Source of the DNA: Spirodela intermedia
Lineage: Eukaryota; Streptophyta; Magnoliopsida; Alismatales; Araceae
Direction: 5' to 3'
NCBI GenBank assembly: GCA_902729315.2
Contig: LR746269.1
Span: forward strand, 9,522,231 to 9,586,230
Length of the DNA: 64,000 nt
Positions 58,934 to 64,000 of the stretch are shown here, one piece after another (the stretch's first letter is position 1; each line of letters begins with the position of its first letter). The translations under genes and the position numbers were made by a program. The notes beneath the pieces are model-generated. The model was not told where the DNA came from, did no database searches, and saw nothing but the letters and a program-made list of their open reading frames with translations.

Positions 58934-60955
58934 ATGGAGAACTTGGTGGCGGCGCAGCGGTCGCTGAGGGCGGCCCTGGAGAGGTCGCAGGCGGTGGCCA
59001 CCGCTCTGGACACGGCGGGCCTTCGTCTGGATGAGATCTCAAGGCGACTCCCCTCGCTGGAGGCGGCGCTGCGCCCCGTCAGGGCCAGGAAGGAGGCCCT
59101 CCTCGCCGTCGGCCGCCACATTGACCGCGCCGTCGGCCCCGCCGCCGCCGTCCTCAGGGTCTTCGACGCCGTCCACGGCCTGGAAGCCCTCCTCTTCTCC
59201 GACCCGCGCCATGATCTCGCCGGCTACCTCTCTGTCCTCCGGCGACTCGAGGAGGCCCTCTTCTTCCTCGCCGGCAACTGCAACCTCGCCATCCAGTGGC
59301 TGGAGGACATGGTCGACCATCTGGAGGAGAACTCCCTTGCCGATAGCGGATTCTTGGCGATTCTCAGAGGCTCCCTTCTCTCTCTGAAGAATTCCAGTTC
59401 CCCTCTCGATGGGGGCCTCCTCAGCGCCGCCCTCCGCCGCCTCGAGTCCGAGTTCCGCCGGCTGCTGGCGGAGAACAGCGCCCCCCTCGCCATGGCTCCG
59501 CCGTCGTTGACCCACCACCACCTTCTTCTCACATCTCCGCTGCCCGCCGCTGTCTTGCAGAAGCTCGTTCTCATCCTGGAGAGGCTCTCCGCCAATGGGC
59601 GGCTGGAGAATTGCATCAGGATCTACACCGCGGAGCGGGTCTCCGTTCTCAGGGCCAGCCTCAGCTCCCTGGACCTGGACTACCTCGAGAAGATCGCCAA
59701 TTCAGAGCTCGACGACGTGAGGAGCATCGAGGACTCCTTCACCCGGTGGAGGGAGCATCTGGAATTTGCCGTGAAGCACCTCTTTGAGAGCGAGTACAAG
59801 CTCTGCTCCGAACTTCTGGGGGCCTGCGGGCCGCCGGAACTGTGGATGGGCTGCTTCGCAGAAATCGCCTCACAGCCGGGGATCACTGCCTTCCTCAGAT
59901 TCGGGATGCGGGTTACAGAGAGCCAGAATGACCCCATCAAGCTCCTGAAGCTGCTGGAGATCTTCTCCACGCTGGACAAGCTGAGGGTTGACTTCAATCG
60001 CCTCTTCGGTGGAAAGCCCTGCGGCGAGATCAAGAGCCTCACGAGGGATCTCATCAAGAGAGTCGTCGATGGGGCCTGCGACATCTTCTGGGAGCTCCTG
60101 GTTCAGGTGGAGTTGCAGCGGCAGATGCCCCCCCCGCCCCATGGGAGCGTCCCCAAGCTCGCCACCTTCATCACGGGCTACTGCAACACCTTGCTGGGGG
60201 AGGAGTACAGGCCGGTGCTGACCCAGGTGCTGAAGATCAACCATTCATGGCGCAACGAGCAGTTCCAGGAAGGGCACCTTGCAGAGGCCATCCTCAACGT
60301 CGTCAAAGCTCTGGAGGAGAACTTCGAGGAATGGTCCAAGGGCTACGAGGACCCAGCCCAGGCCAGCTTGTTCCTGATGAACGCCCACTGGCATTTCCAC
60401 CAGCATCTCCACGGGACAGATCTGGGAGAGCTTCTGGGGGAGGAATGGCTGAAGGGGCACCGCCATTACAGGGACTACTACATGGAGTTGTACCTCAGAC
60501 AGAGCTGGCGGAAGCTCCCTGGTCTTCTGAGCCGAGAGGGTCTGGCCCTCCTCTCCAGTGGAGGAGGAGGAGGAGGAGGAGGATCAACCGAAAGAGATCT
60601 GGTCAAGAAGCGTCTCTGGGCCTTCAACGAGGCCTTCGATGAGATCTACAGGAAGCATTCCAGATGGGTCATCCCGGAGAAGGACCTCAGAGAGGAGCTC
60701 TGCAATCTCATCGCGGAGATATTAGTCCCACGCTACAGGATCTACATGAAGAACTACGGCCCACTGGTTGAGAAGGAAGAAAGCGCCCACAAGTACGCCA
60801 AGCACACCGTCAAGTCCCTGGAGAGCATAATCTGCTCCCTGTTCCAGCACAGCCCCGGGAAATCATCGAGATTCAAAGACAGACCCTCCAATGGGAAGGT
60901 CAATGACGTTGTCAACGCAGCCCGGTTTCATCATCCTGCTCCCGCTGTTGTATAA
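58934..60955 (+). CDS. EXO70: Exocyst subunit EXO70, A-clade-like, intronless (673 residues)
   Basis: The N terminus has the EXO70A-type helical start (LDEISRRLPSLEAALRPVRA, then VGRHIDRAVGPAAAVLRVFD), followed by GLEALLFSDPRHDLAGYLSV and the IQWLEDMVDHLE block. The body continues with the four-helical-bundle EXO70 domain to the C terminus (WVIPEKDLREELCNLIAEIL, PRYRIYMKNYG, KYAKHTVKSLESII). EXO70 tethers secretory vesicles to the plasma membrane through phosphoinositides as part of the octameric exocyst. A GGA repeat near 60557-60582 inserts about eight or nine Gly at residue ~541-550. Canonical EXO70A1 genes have about a dozen exons and encode ~638 residues; this gene has none and is longer, which suggests a retrocopy or a lineage-specific intronless A-like paralogue. 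Confidence 0.93.
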   Translation: MENLVAAQRSLRAALERSQAVATALDTAGLRLDEISRRLPSLEAALRPVRARKEALLAVGRHIDRAVGPAAAVLRVFDAVHGLEALLFSDPRHDLAGYLSVLRRLEEALFFLAGNCNLAIQWLEDMVDHLEENSLADSGFLAILRGSLLSLKNSSSPLDGGLLSAALRRLESEFRRLLAENSAPLAMAPPSLTHHHLLLTSPLPAAVLQKLVLILERLSANGRLENCIRIYTAERVSVLRASLSSLDLDYLEKIANSELDDVRSIEDSFTRWREHLEFAVKHLFESEYKLCSELLGACGPPELWMGCFAEIASQPGITAFLRFGMRVTESQNDPIKLLKLLEIFSTLDKLRVDFNRLFGGKPCGEIKSLTRDLIKRVVDGACDIFWELLVQVELQRQMPPPPHGSVPKLATFITGYCNTLLGEEYRPVLTQVLKINHSWRNEQFQEGHLAEAILNVVKALEENFEEWSKGYEDPAQASLFLMNAHWHFHQHLHGTDLGELLGEEWLKGHRHYRDYYMELYLRQSWRKLPGLLSREGLALLSSGGGGGGGGSTERDLVKKRLWAFNEAFDEIYRKHSRWVIPEKDLREELCNLIAEILVPRYRIYMKNYGPLVEKEESAHKYAKHTVKSLESIICSLFQHSPGKSSRFKDRPSNGKVNDVVNAARFHHPAPAVV

Positions 60956-62166
60956 TATGAACTCCCCAGTCGGGTATACTCAAGATCAGAGAATGAATAT
61001 TGTACGTGGGGCAGAAGAGCCAGGGGGCTCAAACAGCTCCAGCTCCAACTCCAGAGGAGAAAACCGTTGTCCAGATTTTATTCCATTCCTTCTCCCCTCG
61101 TATATCTTCCCCTCTTGTTCATTTCTCCCCAGGAATCGAGAATCGATGCTGGAGGCGGTGGAAAGGTTGCGAATTCGCATCTACCCCATATGCGCATCTG
61201 ACTGCATCTCATCAGATTATCTTTCATCGATGATGCCCTACTGTTTAGTGCCAGCAAAACACTCTGTGGGTATGATGATCATCGGCCTGTGGGAAGCTCT
61301 CTAGCACACTCATCGGATCTGCCGCATCCGCCGATATTACTCTTATTGTTGGCAATATTATCACCATCAGCACCATCAATAGTAATCCACCATGTCTGCG
61401 ATTAATGATCTCACGGCCAGAATTTCCGTTTAACGGTGAGCGGAATCTTTGAGATTCATCACATTCTGCGCCAGCGTGTCCCTGCGAAGATCCGATTGTC
61501 AGGATCAATAATCAGGCATGTCGTTGGTGACCGATTTCATGGGCATATTCGTCATTGAACCATGTCTGGAATTCGCTGCATTCATTCATTGGAACTCATT
61601 AGAATCTGTTGTCAACATCTTATTATTTTCGGTCATCAGCAAGGGGCTTCGCAGCAATTTCAGTTACCTGAGATGAGAAGTCAACCTCCTGGGGGAGGTC
61701 CAGAGCTCGCCCAGGGAGAGTTTCCCCTCTTCTTGAGCAGTCATGAGATGCTTCGGAGAATCAGTACAAAATGAAAATTATATATATATATATAATCGAT
61801 TTATTTAGTGGGATTAAATGTTCTGATTTCTGGTGGTTTCATGACATTATAAGAAATTACAGATATTTAATTTTCGGGATATTTCCGTTCTATTTAAACG
61901 TTTTCCTCCGTATATGGCCCACAATGCGGTTAGATCGTGTTCTTCAGGGAGAGTATTTTTTCCTAAATAAACCCTTTTAATTCACATTATCTAGTTTATA
62001 AAATATGGCGAACCGTAGTTTATCTGTTGATGCGGATGCCCATCTGGGAAATTATTAGCCTTTATTCTCCTGCTCTCCAATTGAATGCGTCAAATTATTT
62101 CCGATGTGACCATCCTGGTTTCTTCTCGGCTGCTGTCTGCTTCTGTGAACCGATGACAGCCTGGCA

Positions 62167-62209
<43 letters not shown>

Positions 62210-64000
62210 CTCCGACCTAGGTATCTGCCTGCTGGATTCGCTGGCCGGATCTGGTACATGTGGCAAGTCCTGAGGCCTCTTCCTCATGTCATCTGGAAAT
62301 CCTCATTTTGCCACGCAAAAAAAAAAAGCCCACATTTGTCAAGCATCTTTCTCGCGTCTTCAGAAAATAAAAATGCTTTTTTTCTCATAATCGTGCCTAA
62401 AAAACCCACTCTTTGCCAAAAGTCCTCATCATATATATATTTTTAACAAACTTATTTTATGAAAAATCCATGGTGACACTCAACTTGATGACATAATAGA
62501 TAATATTAAATGATTAATCGTTTAATAATCAGATAGTAGAAGAGATTACGAGATAAACTAATTTAAGCGCCATTTTTTTTCAGTTATCTTATTTCCGTAG
62601 GCCTTCTCAGGGAGGCAATTTATGAGAGTTCCGCTCTAAGCCCAATTTTATGGGCCTTCCTTCTGGTCCGGGCTGGGTCAGGGCTCTGCAAAGCTCGGGC
62701 CCAACCCACCAACTAGTGAGTGAGTACTCTTTTCTTTTCCTTTTTATTTTTTATTTTTTATTTTTTACATAGCATCAAAGTTGGGCTAACATTGAGCCTA
62801 GATGAGCCCATTTGAAATCGAGCACTAATGGGCCTTCTCGTTTACTCTCATTCTAATCATACAGATCCTGATTTGATCAAACGGACACGAAGACACCACA
62901 TTGTGCAAATCCTTCTCCCAAGGGAAGGAGGGGGGTTGATGCATTGTAGATAGAGAAATGATATGCTGGCAACCGACTTTAGATTCTCTTTGTATGTCTT
63001 TGTGTTTATAAATCATCGTCTAATCCATTTTCTCTACCAGTGTCAAATACCTTCTTCAAATCATAACATGATTTTCTCTATTTGTGATGGTATCCTTGGT
63101 ACTCAATGATGGAATGCAAAGTTTTGAAAACTATTTTGTAAAAGGATAGGGTTAAACATCTTTGCTTCTTTGGATTGAATCATACTTTATGGTTCTAAAT
63201 TAGACAACTTGCCATCTAGTATTATGATTGGATTGTGTCGAGCTTTTTTTCTCATTACAGCCTATTTTTTAGTCCATTTCAAAGAAAGATGAGTGGAAAA
63301 GGACACTAGTCTAGCTCATGGAGCTCAAAAGGTAGAGGTGTAAATTATTCTTGCTAGTATAACTCGCATCCTAGAATTAGATATTAGTGTGAAGTGTGAG
63401 GTTGGATGGAAAAGTCTAGATCTTTATGACCTGTTTGTGTAGATGTTTCAATTTTTTGAATTAATTTTAAATTTTCTCAATGATCAAGGTAGAGAGTAGA
63501 ATTGGTTATAAGCAGAAAAAAAGTGTGGGGTTCTTGGTGATCACTACTTTTTTATCTTTTTGCAAGAAGTAGGTGGACCATTATTATTAATATATGTCTT
63601 TTTCTTTTTAATTTCTCTAGACTGCACACTTTGGGTATTGAATTATTTTATGTGAATTCTCTCATGTTGTTTTTATGGAACAATTCTTACCCCTTAATTT
63701 TCATTTTTTCATGTATCTTGACATAAACAAAACACTGAATTTTATGTAATTGTTGTGAACCATCCATTGAGATGAATGGATAATGAGAATAGAATTTGGG
63801 GCTCAGCCTTTTAGACTACGTGAAAAAGGTATCCAATTTATTTAGAAAGAAGTTTCTTCTTCATTGAGTAATGAACATTGATTAATTTTTTGTCGAATAG
63901 TAACTCACATTGTCTTTAGATAAGTTTAACTAGTTAGAAGAAAAAATATTTTTTATTCTAAAAAGATGTTTTGTTGATTTTTTAGCTTTTAGATCTCTCA
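60956..64000. other. EXO70 3' flank and gene-free AT-rich end of the window
   Basis: The first few hundred bases likely include the 3' UTR. A TA microsatellite lies at about 61781-61794 and a CT tract at about 62170-62203. From about 62.4 kb the sequence is AT-rich without a recognisable gene, RNA gene or mobile element. Confidence 0.5.

Noticed and set aside
59039-59521. Minus-strand frames of 120-160 codons across EXO70 (also across PPR, WAT1 and PPR-SMR genes)
   Set aside because: They are antisense shadows of GC-rich coding sequence.

Overview
This window is plant nuclear DNA, almost certainly from a flowering plant and probably a monocot. The evidence is spliced genes with GT-AG introns, plant-only families (WAT1 transporter, WRKY group IId, SIAMESE-related inhibitor, PLS-type PPR, EXO70, plastid ABC1K kinase), a nuclear tRNA-Val, LTR retrotransposons primed by initiator Met-tRNA, and very GC-rich single-exon genes inside AT-rich spacers full of CT/GA microsatellites. 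The species cannot be named from the sequence alone.

Layout. 1-1586: 5' half of a CPYC glutaredoxin on the minus strand, running off the left edge. 2147-14769: a 14-exon ABC1/UbiB kinase gene on the minus strand (706 codons reconstructed, every junction in phase), closest to plastoglobule ABC1K3. 15519-32036: a tandem duplication of a unit of about 4.95 kb. Copy A (15519-20462) holds a gene for a 62-residue membrane protein, an intact E-class PPR gene and, tail-to-tail with it, a WAT1-type transporter gene. Copy B (20469-32036) holds the same three genes in order, but the membrane-protein gene has lost its start codon at the duplication joint, the PPR gene is a pseudogene, and the block was enlarged by a decayed Ty3/gypsy element (about 21264-27006) and by a 940-bp solo LTR (28578-29517) inside the PPR pseudogene. 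The copy B transporter gene still looks intact. 32037-39087: AT-rich spacer without recognisable genes. 39088-40467: PPR-SMR gene. 42066 to about 47310: decayed Ty1/copia element on the minus strand. 48186-48259: tRNA-Val(AAC). 49509-49841: SIAMESE-related CDK inhibitor (minus). 50.3-55.6 kb: microsatellites and diverged tandem repeats. 55675-56873: WRKY IId gene behind a cluster of nine W-boxes. 58934-60955: intronless EXO70. 60956-64000: no gene recognised.

I see no coordinated pathway; these are unrelated housekeeping, organelle, regulatory and trafficking genes. The most informative part is 15.5-32.0 kb. Copy A preserves the empty target site of both insertions, the duplication joint falls inside a start codon, and identity between copies switches abruptly between about 99.8% and 93%, which suggests gene conversion. 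Both transporter copies also carry an 81-nt intron that is open in frame (exitron-like). I found no evidence for a wholly new kind of system.
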